Source: Spirochaetales bacterium
GTDB lineage: Bacteria > Spirochaetota > Spirochaetia > DSM-2461
Assembly: GCA_022360655.1 (NCBI GenBank)
Contig: JAKSCK010000112.1
Coordinates: 1 to 33,883 of the forward strand
Length of the DNA stretch: 33,883 nt
Reading direction: 5' to 3'
The position numbers and the translations under genes were made by a program. Under the pieces are notes generated by a model, which was not told the DNA's origin, did no database searches, and saw nothing but the letters and a program-made list of their open reading frames with translations. Of the stretch, positions 1 through 7,537 are shown in pieces. Each line of letters starts with the position of its first letter. Position 1 is the first letter of the stretch.

Positions 1-183
1 CCAACGGGTCGTCAGCTCACAGGAAATCTGATTGAAGTCTCCCCTTCTTGGAAGCACGGTTTTGGTCATCATGTCCCGGAACTGGATGAGATTGGCTTGG
101 AAATGAAAACCGCTCTCCTTGAAGCACGAAAGAACCTTCTTCCATATGAGGAAACGCCTGTTTCCCCGGAGGGGCACCAATGA
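1..183 (+). CDS. ortA: 2-amino-4-ketopentanoate thiolase alpha subunit, C-terminal part
   Basis: Frame 1 is open from the left edge to a TGA at 181-183, giving the last 60 residues of a protein (starts PTGRQLTGNLIEVSPSWKHG, ends VSPEGHQ). The stretch GNLIEVSPSWKHGFGHHVPEL and the position directly before ortB match the small alpha subunit of 2-amino-4-ketopentanoate thiolase, which with OrtB cleaves 2-amino-4-ketopentanoate with CoA to alanine and acetyl-CoA, the last step of oxidative ornithine fermentation. The stop codon overlaps the ortB start (ATGA), as expected for two subunits made in equal amounts. The family is about 100 residues, so roughly the first 40 lie outside the window. The identification leans on gene order as well as on the short sequence. 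Confidence 0.8.
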   Translation, partial: PTGRQLTGNLIEVSPSWKHGFGHHVPELDEIGLEMKTALLEARKNLLPYEETPVSPEGHQ

Positions 184-1577
184 AAAAACAACCGGTCATG
201 GAGCGCCGCAGGGAAATCATGAAGAAATCCTTGGGCATCGATTACAAGCAATTTGAATCTGGTTCCATTGCCTTTGACTACGAGGCCATGATGGCCCAAG
301 CCGGTTATCCGCTTGATGAGGTTCGACAGATTCAACAAAGAGCCGGTGTGGGCAACACACCTCTTATTGAACTCAAAAACCTCAGCACACTAAGCCGAAG
401 CCTTTCCCCCAAAGGGAAAGGAGCCCGAATTTTCATCAAAGATGAGGCCTCTAATCCTTCTGGAAGTTTTAAGGCCAGACGCGCTTCGGTTTCCATTCAT
501 CATGCCGCAAAAATGGGGTTCCAATGTGTGGCCGCGGCCACCAGTGGAAATTATGGGGCAGCCGTAGCCAGTCAAGCAGCCATGAAGGGCTTGGACTGCA
601 TCATTGTTCAGGAATGCTACGACTCCCAAGGGAAGGGACAACCAGAAATCATTGAAAAAGCCCGGAAATGCGAGGCCTTTGGAGCCGAGGTGATTCAACT
701 CTCGGTTGGACCAGAATTGTTTGCTGTGTTTCTTGAAATACTGGAAGAAACCGGAGCCTTCAATGCCTCGCTCTACACCCCTTTCGGCATTGCCGGAGTG
801 GAAACCCTGGGCTGGGAAATTGCCCAACAATGCCAAAGAACATTGGGGCGATTCCCGGATGCGGTGGTGGCCACCAATGCTGGGGGTGGAAATCTCACCG
901 GAACAGCCCGGGGGTTGCGGGCGGCTGGAGCCACACAAACGCAAATCATTGGTGCCAGTGTGAATCTCACGGGGCTCCACATGGCTTCCGATCAGCACTT
1001 CAACCGCAAAAGCTTCACCACTGGTCACACGGGTTTTGGAATGCCCTTTGCCACCTGGCCAGACCGGTCTGATGTGCCTCGCTCCGCTGGTCGTCCTTTG
1101 CGCTACATGGACCGCTATCTCACAGTGGCCCAAGGAGAAGTGTTTTGGGCCACCGAGGCCCTGGCCCGTTTAGAAGGCTTGGAACGCGGACCGGCTGGCA
1201 ACACCTCATTGGCTGCGGCCTTGGGTATGGCCCGGGAAATGGATGAGGATGCCATTCTTGTGGTTCAGGAAACCGAATACACCGGAGCTGGTAAGCATGT
1301 GGCTCCGCAACTAAGTTTTGCTCGAGAAAACGGTATTCAAATCCGCATTGGAAATCCCAGAGAAGAAGTTCCTGGAGAATCCATCATTCTCCCCTCTTCC
1401 ATGAGCCAGATTCTTCCCCAAGATGCGGATTTGGCGGCCATGAGTCGCTCCCTCATTCGCAGAGCTGTGGCGGGAAAAGAACGTGCTTCCATCACCAGTG
1501 AGGATAGGCAGTTTCTGGCCGCAGAAACCCGGCAAGATGAGGCCTTTGTGACCAAGGTTCTTGAGGAAGTTCTATGA
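180..1577 (+). CDS. ortB: 2-amino-4-ketopentanoate thiolase beta subunit (PLP enzyme)
   Basis: A 465-residue fold-type II PLP enzyme related to threonine synthase and tryptophan synthase beta. The PLP lysine is K98 in NPSGSFKARR; a glycine-rich phosphate-binding loop follows in TNAGGGNLTGTARG (about residues 232-245), and ATSGNYGAAVASQAA (about 119-133) is the usual Asn-containing loop. With OrtA it performs the CoA-dependent cleavage of 2-amino-4-ketopentanoate to alanine and acetyl-CoA. The ATG at 180 overlaps the ortA stop by 4 nt, and GGAGG about 8 nt upstream (167-171) supports this start; a second Met (residue 7) is less well placed. The oraS/oraE genes just downstream fix the pathway, since by sequence alone a generic threonine-synthase-like enzyme would be possible. 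No defect is seen. Confidence 0.93.
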   Translation: MKKQPVMERRREIMKKSLGIDYKQFESGSIAFDYEAMMAQAGYPLDEVRQIQQRAGVGNTPLIELKNLSTLSRSLSPKGKGARIFIKDEASNPSGSFKARRASVSIHHAAKMGFQCVAAATSGNYGAAVASQAAMKGLDCIIVQECYDSQGKGQPEIIEKARKCEAFGAEVIQLSVGPELFAVFLEILEETGAFNASLYTPFGIAGVETLGWEIAQQCQRTLGRFPDAVVATNAGGGNLTGTARGLRAAGATQTQIIGASVNLTGLHMASDQHFNRKSFTTGHTGFGMPFATWPDRSDVPRSAGRPLRYMDRYLTVAQGEVFWATEALARLEGLERGPAGNTSLAAALGMAREMDEDAILVVQETEYTGAGKHVAPQLSFARENGIQIRIGNPREEVPGESIILPSSMSQILPQDADLAAMSRSLIRRAVAGKERASITSEDRQFLAAETRQDEAFVTKVLEEVL

Positions 1578-1675
1578 ATTGAGTGGGCGATGAATCGGTG
1601 ATCTTTTGTGTTGAACCGGAACGGCGAGAACACCCCGAGGCGGAGCAGAGGGGTCGATTTCAACAAGGAGGAATT

Positions 1676-2047
1676 GTGGAACGTCAAGACGACTATCTTC
1701 AACGCCGAAACCACTTGGCTTCACTCAGTGAAGAGGAATTGGAGCAACGGTTTTGGAAGCTGGCAGGGCAAATCACCAGTCCTTTGGTAGAGCTGGCCCG
1801 CACCCACACCACCCCCTCTTTAGAACGGTCGGTGCTCTTGCGCATGGGATTCTCCAGCCTTGAAGCCAAATCCATAGTGGAGGGTTGTTTGGAACGGGGA
1901 CTTTTAGGTAAGGGAGCCGGTCATATTGTTCTGAAACTTTCCCGGGCCAAGAAAATGCCCTTGAGAGAGGCTGGTTTGGCATTGGAAAAGGGACAACTTT
2001 GGGATGACGCTGTGGCCCTGTTCTCCTCCCAGGAGGTGACCAAATGA
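1676..2047 (+). CDS. oraS: D-ornithine 4,5-aminomutase small (alpha) subunit
   Basis: A 123-residue protein, close to the 121 residues known for the Clostridium sticklandii subunit. It reads VERQDDYLQRRNHLASLSEE at the N-terminus and carries the conserved core TPSLERSVLLRMGFSSLEAK, then GLLGKGAGHIVLKLSRAK. OraS and OraE form the adenosylcobalamin- and PLP-dependent enzyme that moves the delta-amino group of D-ornithine to C4, giving 2,4-diaminopentanoate. I chose the GTG at 1676 because AAGGAGG (1665-1671) lies 4 nt upstream and homology begins there. The frame stays open another 31 codons to an ATG at 1583, but that extension (MGDESVIFCVEPERREH...) has no counterpart in the family. The stop overlaps the oraE start (ATGA). 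Confidence 0.93.
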   Translation: MERQDDYLQRRNHLASLSEEELEQRFWKLAGQITSPLVELARTHTTPSLERSVLLRMGFSSLEAKSIVEGCLERGLLGKGAGHIVLKLSRAKKMPLREAGLALEKGQLWDDAVALFSSQEVTK

Positions 2048-4251
2048 CACTGAAAGCCCATGAAAAAATGGATATTGAAGCCATTCTAGAGGATTTGGAA
2101 TCCTACCATCCTCGGAGACGAGGTTGGGTGTGGCGTCAGCCTGTGGCTTCCAACCAGCTGGGTCCTTTTGAATACCGGGAAACCAGCACGAATCTCAAAC
2201 AATCTGTGCCTCTGCCCAATGGCCATTACTTTGCAGACATTGATCCCCAACCGGTGTCCACCATCACCACAGAAATTGCATCCGGACGATTTGAAGACGA
2301 TATCCGTCGCATGCGGATGGCAGCTTGGCATGGTGCCGATCATCTGATGGTGATTCGCACGGCGGGGCAAAGCCATATGGACGGCTTGATTGAAGGCACC
2401 CCCCAGGGCATTGGTGGTGTGCCCATCTCCCGGAAGCAGCTAAGAGCTCAACGCAAAGCCTTGGACTTGATTGAAGATGAGGTGGGTCGACCCATCAATT
2501 ACCACTCCTATGTCAGCGGCGTGGCTGGTCCAGAAATTGCCGTGCTCTTTGCCGAAGAAGGGGTGAACGGCGCTCATCAGGATCCTCAATACAATGTTCT
2601 CTACAGAAATGTGAACATGATTCGCAGCTTTGTGGATGCGGCTGAGGCCAAGTCCGTGATGGCCTGGGCGGGAATTGCTCAGATCGATGGGGCTCACAAT
2701 GCCAATGCTACGGCACGAGAGGCCTGGAAGGTGATGCCCGAACTCATGGTTCAGCATGCTCTGAATGCCGATTTCAGTGTGAAATGCGGTATGCGTAAGG
2801 AGGATATTTGCCTTTCCACGGTGCCCCCAACAGCCCCACCGGCTCCCTGCATGCGCTTGGATTTGCCCTATGCTGTGGCTTTGCGGGAACTCTTTCGGGA
2901 ATACAAGATGCGGGCCCAGCAAAACACCAAGTACATGGGATCATCCACCCGAGAGGCCACAGTCACCCATACCCTGAACCTCCTCATCAGCCAACTTACC
3001 AGTGCTGACATCCAATCCACCATCACTCCGGATGAAGGAAGAAATGTTCCCTGGCACATCTACAACATGGAGGGGACAGACACAGCCAAGCAGGCCTTTG
3101 CTGGAATGGATGGCCTGGGCTCCATGGTGGAACTCAAACGCCATGAGGGGGAACTGGCCAGCCGAGTGCGGGAGCTCAAGGAACGCGCCGTGCTCTTTAT
3201 GGAAGAGATTTTAGAGGTGGGAGGCTATTTCCAAGCCGTGGAAGAAGGCTTCTTTGTGGACTCTGGGGAATATCCCCAACGCAATGGCGATGGCATTGCC
3301 CGACAGCTTCAAGGAGGCGTGGGGGCAGGAACCGTGGTGGAACGGGAGCTGGACTATATGGCCCCCGTGACCGCCCATTTTGGCCACAATGCCCTGGAAC
3401 CCTGGGGCGCAGAGGCTCAAAATAATCCGGCCTCCCTCATTGGGGGATGCACCTTGGAACACCCAGACAAGATTGTGTTTATCGATGAGCTGGATGAGGA
3501 GGATAATGTCCATCGACGTATGGAAGAAACGGCACCTCTCCGCCAATCCTCCCTCATCAAGCCGGAAATGGAATGGCAGGGAGACGGCACCGTCCAGGTC
3601 ACCATCTTCCTTCCTGTGGATGCCCGAACGGCCCGATTTGCCGCCCTGGAGGTGGCCAAGCAAATGGGGTTGGAAGAAAGTGAAGTGATTCATGTGGAAC
3701 CCATGCATCCTTCCGAGGGCACCCGTGTGGAATTCAAAGGGCGCTTCCCTCATACAATCAACCTGGAAGAACTGGTTATTCCCCCGGAACCTGAAGTGAT
3801 GAGCGATGAAGAGATTCGAGACGATGTGAAACAGCGCCCTTTGCGAATTGTGGCCGGCACCTTGGGCAACGATGAACATTCGGTGGGCTTGAGAGAAATC
3901 ATTGACATCAAACATGGGGGCATCGAAGGCTACGGCATTGAATGCCATTACCTGGGAACGTCTGTCCCTGTGGCAAAACTGGTGGATGCAGCCATTGAAC
4001 TGAATGCCGATGCCGTTTTGGCCTCCACCATCATCAGCCATGATGAAATCCATTACCGGAACATGCGTCATCTCCACGAAACCTGTGTGGAAAAGGGCGT
4101 GCGAGAGAAATTGTTACTGGCCGCAGGAGGCACCCAAGTCACCCCGGATTTGGCGGTTGAAAATGGAATGGATGCCGGCTTTGGACGGGGAACCAAGGGT
4201 TATCATGTGGCCTCCTTCTTGGTGAAAGCCAGAAGAGAGAAACTTCTGTGA
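2044..4251 (+). CDS. oraE: D-ornithine 4,5-aminomutase large (beta) subunit
   Basis: A 735-residue catalytic subunit. The N-terminal two thirds form the PLP/adenosylcobalamin TIM-barrel; the C-terminal Rossmann-like domain has the base-off cobalamin motif DxHxxG as D610-E-H612-S-V-G615, where His612 would ligate cobalt. Lys623 (DIKHGG) lies 11 residues after that His, the same spacing as His618 and Lys629 of the C. sticklandii enzyme, where Lys629 forms the internal aldimine with PLP. GTSVPVAKLVDAA and GGTQVTPDLA complete the B12 domain. The gene starts in a 4-nt overlap with oraS, with AGGAGG about 8 nt upstream inside oraS. All key residues seen are intact, so an active enzyme is expected. 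It acts in the cytoplasm in the second step of ornithine fermentation. Confidence 0.96.
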   Translation: MTLKAHEKMDIEAILEDLESYHPRRRGWVWRQPVASNQLGPFEYRETSTNLKQSVPLPNGHYFADIDPQPVSTITTEIASGRFEDDIRRMRMAAWHGADHLMVIRTAGQSHMDGLIEGTPQGIGGVPISRKQLRAQRKALDLIEDEVGRPINYHSYVSGVAGPEIAVLFAEEGVNGAHQDPQYNVLYRNVNMIRSFVDAAEAKSVMAWAGIAQIDGAHNANATAREAWKVMPELMVQHALNADFSVKCGMRKEDICLSTVPPTAPPAPCMRLDLPYAVALRELFREYKMRAQQNTKYMGSSTREATVTHTLNLLISQLTSADIQSTITPDEGRNVPWHIYNMEGTDTAKQAFAGMDGLGSMVELKRHEGELASRVRELKERAVLFMEEILEVGGYFQAVEEGFFVDSGEYPQRNGDGIARQLQGGVGAGTVVERELDYMAPVTAHFGHNALEPWGAEAQNNPASLIGGCTLEHPDKIVFIDELDEEDNVHRRMEETAPLRQSSLIKPEMEWQGDGTVQVTIFLPVDARTARFAALEVAKQMGLEESEVIHVEPMHPSEGTRVEFKGRFPHTINLEELVIPPEPEVMSDEEIRDDVKQRPLRIVAGTLGNDEHSVGLREIIDIKHGGIEGYGIECHYLGTSVPVAKLVDAAIELNADAVLASTIISHDEIHYRNMRHLHETCVEKGVREKLLLAAGGTQVTPDLAVENGMDAGFGRGTKGYHVASFLVKARREKLL

Positions 4252-4282
4252 TTCAGATCGACCACTGCGTGGGGCTGTCTCC

Positions 4283-5683
4283 ATGGGGCGTCCATCCATG
4301 ATTTCTGTTCAAGCTCTGGTGGCAGAAATTGGGAGCACCATCACCACGGTGAGTGCGTTCCAAGACCTGGATGGGGATGATCCTCAGTTCCTTGGCCAAG
4401 GTTATGCCCCCACCAGTGTGGAAGGGGGGGATGTGCGCATTGGGCTTCAAGCGGCTCTGGATCATTTGGCTTCCAACCTTGGAGGCCAGCCCCAAGCCCA
4501 AACCTTTTTGGCCTCATCCAGTGCCGCGGGCGGATTGCGCATGAGCGTGCATGGCCTGGTGCGAGACATGACGGTACGGGCCGCTCAAGAAGCCGCCCTT
4601 GGAGCTGGAGCCAATATTTCCATGGTCACCGCAGGGAAAATGCGCCCAGGAGACCTGCAAAAGCTCCATGAGATTTCCCCCAACATTCTGCTTCTTGCAG
4701 GAGGAGTGGATTATGGCGAACGGGAAACCATTCTTCATAATGCCCAATTGCTGGCCAACCAAGGCCCCCGATGCCCCGTTGTGTATGCGGGAAACATCCA
4801 GGCTCTTGAGGAGGCACGCCAACTCTTTGAGCATCAGGGGATTCCCTTCCATCCCGTGTCCAATGTGTATCCCGCCATTGATCAGTTGGAAGTCAACGAA
4901 GCTCGCCGAGCCATACAAAATGTATTTGAGCAGAACATCACCCATGCCCCAGGCATGGAGCATATTCGCCAGATGGTGGATGGACGGGTGGTGCCCACCC
5001 CCGGTGCTGTTCTGGATGCGGCCGAACTCTTGCAAAGCCATTTCGGAGATGTGGTGGTGATGGATGTGGGAGGCGCCACCACCGACGTGCATGCAGTCTG
5101 TGAGGATTCAGAAGAGTTTGGACGCCTTCTCATAGCCCCGGAACCCTTTGCCAGACGCACAGTGGAAGGAGATTTGGGCACCTATGTCAGTCGCCATTCT
5201 CTGCTCAAATCGGCAGGTGAAGGATGGATTCGCCGTACAGCCAAAGAATTGAATCTGACAGAAAGAGAATTCCACCAGGCTGTAGAATCACTTCCGCCCC
5301 TCCCTTCCAATGCTCAACACGCCAATCTTGCGGGTCTTTTAGCCCAAGAGGCCGCCCGTCAGGCCCTCTCCCGCCATGCCGGGCAGGTTCGCACCCTCTA
5401 TGGTCCTGGTGGAAAAACACGTGTCGCTGAAGGAAAAGATCTGAGCAGTGTTCAATACCTTGTTGCCACGGGTGGAGCTCTCACACGTCTACCCGAAAAA
5501 GCAAAACGTCTGCACCACGTTCTTCAGAGCCAGCCTCCCCAAAGTCTCACACCAGCCCTAGAAACCGCTCTCCTCTTTGATCAGCATTACATCATGGCCG
5601 TTGCAGGAACACTGTCCAAACGCTGGCCCAAGGCCGCCGTGATTCTCATGAAACGCTCCTTTTTTCCGGAGGAAAATCCATGA
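4283..5683 (+). CDS. MutL/GlmL-like ASKHA ATPase, candidate reactivase of ornithine aminomutase
   Basis: A 466-residue protein of the MutL family found beside B12-dependent mutases (unrelated to mismatch-repair MutL). It shows an ASKHA phosphate-1 loop near the N-terminus (EIGSTITT, about 15-22) and a second nucleotide-binding loop D261-VGGATTD. The later ATGGALTRLPEKAKRL segment resembles an adenosine-binding loop. Members are thought to act as chaperones that restore mutases carrying damaged cobalamin, but this is not proven; the place between oraE and the ornithine racemase points to OraSE as the client. The start is ambiguous: ATG 4283 has only GGGG near 4275, while ATG 4298 (MISVQALVAEIG) has GGGG 9 nt upstream and fits the family N-terminus slightly better. 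The stop overlaps the next start by 4 nt. Confidence 0.85.
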   Translation: MGRPSMISVQALVAEIGSTITTVSAFQDLDGDDPQFLGQGYAPTSVEGGDVRIGLQAALDHLASNLGGQPQAQTFLASSSAAGGLRMSVHGLVRDMTVRAAQEAALGAGANISMVTAGKMRPGDLQKLHEISPNILLLAGGVDYGERETILHNAQLLANQGPRCPVVYAGNIQALEEARQLFEHQGIPFHPVSNVYPAIDQLEVNEARRAIQNVFEQNITHAPGMEHIRQMVDGRVVPTPGAVLDAAELLQSHFGDVVVMDVGGATTDVHAVCEDSEEFGRLLIAPEPFARRTVEGDLGTYVSRHSLLKSAGEGWIRRTAKELNLTEREFHQAVESLPPLPSNAQHANLAGLLAQEAARQALSRHAGQVRTLYGPGGKTRVAEGKDLSSVQYLVATGGALTRLPEKAKRLHHVLQSQPPQSLTPALETALLFDQHYIMAVAGTLSKRWPKAAVILMKRSFFPEENP

Positions 5684-7482
5684 GCAAACCAGAACTCCAC
5701 GTCAACCTTGATGCCATTGAGCACAATGCCCGCATCATCATTGGTTTTTGTGCCCAACATGGCATTGAAGTGACCGGTGTCACCAAAGTCACCTGCGGAA
5801 TGCCCTCTGTGGCCCGAACCCTCCTGGAATGCGGAGCCACAGCTTTGGGAGAATCCCGTCTGGAAAACATTCACCGCATGCGTTCGGAAGGAGTCACCGC
5901 TCCCTATTGGCTGCTGCGCATCCCCCCTCTCTCCGAAGTGGATGAAATTGTGCGCACGGCCGACCTCAGCTTGAATTCCGAGATTCAGGTCATTGAGGCC
6001 CTTTCTGGTGCCGCTCAGCGCCAAGGGCTCAGCCACCATGTGATTCTCATGGTGGATCTTGGAGATTTACGCGAAGGACTCTGGCCAGAAGATTTGCTGC
6101 CCACAGTTCAGCGCATTCTGGATTTACCGGGAATTCATCTCAAAGGTTTGGGCACCAATCTCACCTGTTATGGCGGTGTACTTCCTACCCAAGAGAACAT
6201 GCAACGCCTGGCCGATTATGCTAAAAGCGTGGAAGATCGGTTTTCCATACCCATGCCATGCATCAGTGGCGGTAATTCCAGCGCTCTCACCCTGATTGAA
6301 CAAGGGAAAATGCCCCCCGAAATCACCAACCTCCGCTTAGGAGAATCCCTGATGCTGGGCAGAGAAACCGCCGGGGGGAGCCTTTGGCCAGGGGTGCGCA
6401 CCGATGCCTTCACTCTGGATGCCGAGCTCATTGAAGCCAAAATCAAACCCTCCCTTCCCATTGGAAAACGAGGCATGAATGCCTTTGGAAAGATTCCCAG
6501 CATTGAAGACCGGGGGGAACGCACCCGGGGCATTCTCAACATTGGCCGAGAGGATGTGGTGGTGGAGGGACTGAGTCCCCGGAATGAGGGCGTCACCATT
6601 CTGGGCGCTTCCAGCGACCATCTCCTGGTGGATTTTTCCCGGGAAATGCCGCCTCCTCCCATGGGTTCACGCATCAGTTTCACCCTCGACTATGGTGCAC
6701 TCCTTGCTGCGATGACCTCGGCCTATGTCCATAAAATTCCCCGGAGAGATGAACAAGAGGTTGTGCAGCGGCATCCCCAAACCATACTCACAGGAAGTGC
6801 GCTCACCCATTCTCTTCCAGAAGAAAACAGAAGTCTCCAAGAGGCTCTCATCCAAGACTTCACCCAACTCCAAGAATCCATTCCTCCAGAAACCAAGCCC
6901 CTTCCTCCCTGCCAAACACAGCATCCTCAATTTTCTGCAAAGGAGCGCACGGTCATCTGCGGACTGCCCGGTGAATTGGCTCAGCTCCTTCCTCAAGATG
7001 GCCGACGTTGGGGTCTGGTATGGCTCACTCCAAGCCTGGAAAACCATCCTCTGTTCACCCAACTTCGCCATCCAGAGCCCAACAGTCCCCTCCTCCAACT
7101 CCTGTCCCCCTCCAACTGTGTGGCTGTAGGATTGCGCGAAGCCAATGCGGAAACCCGTCAATTTCTCTCTCAGCACCGTGGCTCCACCGCCACCATGGAA
7201 GACATTGATTTAGAAGGTTTACGCTGGGTGATGCGCCGTGCTCTGGAAAAAGCAGCCTCGGGAACCTCTGGGGTGATTCTTTGCTACAACAGTCAGGTGA
7301 CAGATGGCGGAAAAGAAGGACTCACTCAACGGGAAACCTTTCTGGCCATGGAACTGGCCGCCCGGAGTGGTGTGGTTCTGGCCCTCGATCTCTCTGATGC
7401 CCTTCCGCCTTCCAGTCAAGAAGAAGCCAAGGCCCTACGCCGCTATGCCGCCACCGCTCTGGGAAGACGCATTCTGGACTAG
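5680..7482 (+). CDS. orr: Ornithine racemase fused to a degenerate arginase-fold domain
   Basis: A 600-residue protein. Residues 1 to about 355 are a complete fold-type III PLP racemase of the alanine/ornithine racemase family; Lys36 in VTGVTKVTCG is the expected PLP lysine, and KGLGTNLTCYG (155-165), ISGGNSSAL (195-203) and LRLGESLMLGRE (218-229) are family motifs. It should convert L- to D-ornithine for OraSE. Known ornithine racemases end near residue 353. Here a linker (about 356-420) leads to 180 further residues that read like the second half of an arginase: GLVWLTPSLENHP where arginase has the DAHxD segment, VAVGLRE, TMEDIDLEGLRWVMRRAL, then GLTQRETFLAMEL near the end. The metal ligands of that fold are absent. 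SD CCGGAGG precedes the ATG, which overlaps the mutL-like stop. The racemase call is firm; the extra domain is an inference. Confidence 0.9.
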   Translation: MSKPELHVNLDAIEHNARIIIGFCAQHGIEVTGVTKVTCGMPSVARTLLECGATALGESRLENIHRMRSEGVTAPYWLLRIPPLSEVDEIVRTADLSLNSEIQVIEALSGAAQRQGLSHHVILMVDLGDLREGLWPEDLLPTVQRILDLPGIHLKGLGTNLTCYGGVLPTQENMQRLADYAKSVEDRFSIPMPCISGGNSSALTLIEQGKMPPEITNLRLGESLMLGRETAGGSLWPGVRTDAFTLDAELIEAKIKPSLPIGKRGMNAFGKIPSIEDRGERTRGILNIGREDVVVEGLSPRNEGVTILGASSDHLLVDFSREMPPPPMGSRISFTLDYGALLAAMTSAYVHKIPRRDEQEVVQRHPQTILTGSALTHSLPEENRSLQEALIQDFTQLQESIPPETKPLPPCQTQHPQFSAKERTVICGLPGELAQLLPQDGRRWGLVWLTPSLENHPLFTQLRHPEPNSPLLQLLSPSNCVAVGLREANAETRQFLSQHRGSTATMEDIDLEGLRWVMRRALEKAASGTSGVILCYNSQVTDGGKEGLTQRETFLAMELAARSGVVLALDLSDALPPSSQEEAKALRRYAATALGRRILD

Positions 7483-7509
7483 AACGTTTCTTTGAAAGAA
7501 TTGAGATCG

Positions 7510-7537
7510 ACCCCGGTGTTCCACCGGGGTGTTCTTT
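7510..7537. terminator. Bidirectional terminator between orr and arcA
   Basis: A 9-bp perfect stem (ACCCCGGTG 7510-7518 with CACCGGGGT 7522-7530) closes a 3-nt loop and is followed by GTTCTTT. It lies between two convergent genes, and the T stretch overlaps the arcA stop codon, so one hairpin can end both transcripts. The U-tract on the minus strand is poor, so termination of arcA may be less efficient. Confidence 0.8.

Noticed and set aside
3211..4077. 288-codon minus-strand frame inside oraE
   Set aside because: It lies wholly opposite the conserved B12 domain of oraE and has the His/Phe-rich composition of an antisense shadow.
6940..7482. The racemase tail as an active arginase or agmatinase
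   Set aside because: None of the His and Asp residues that hold the two manganese ions are present, and only about half the fold's length is recognisable.
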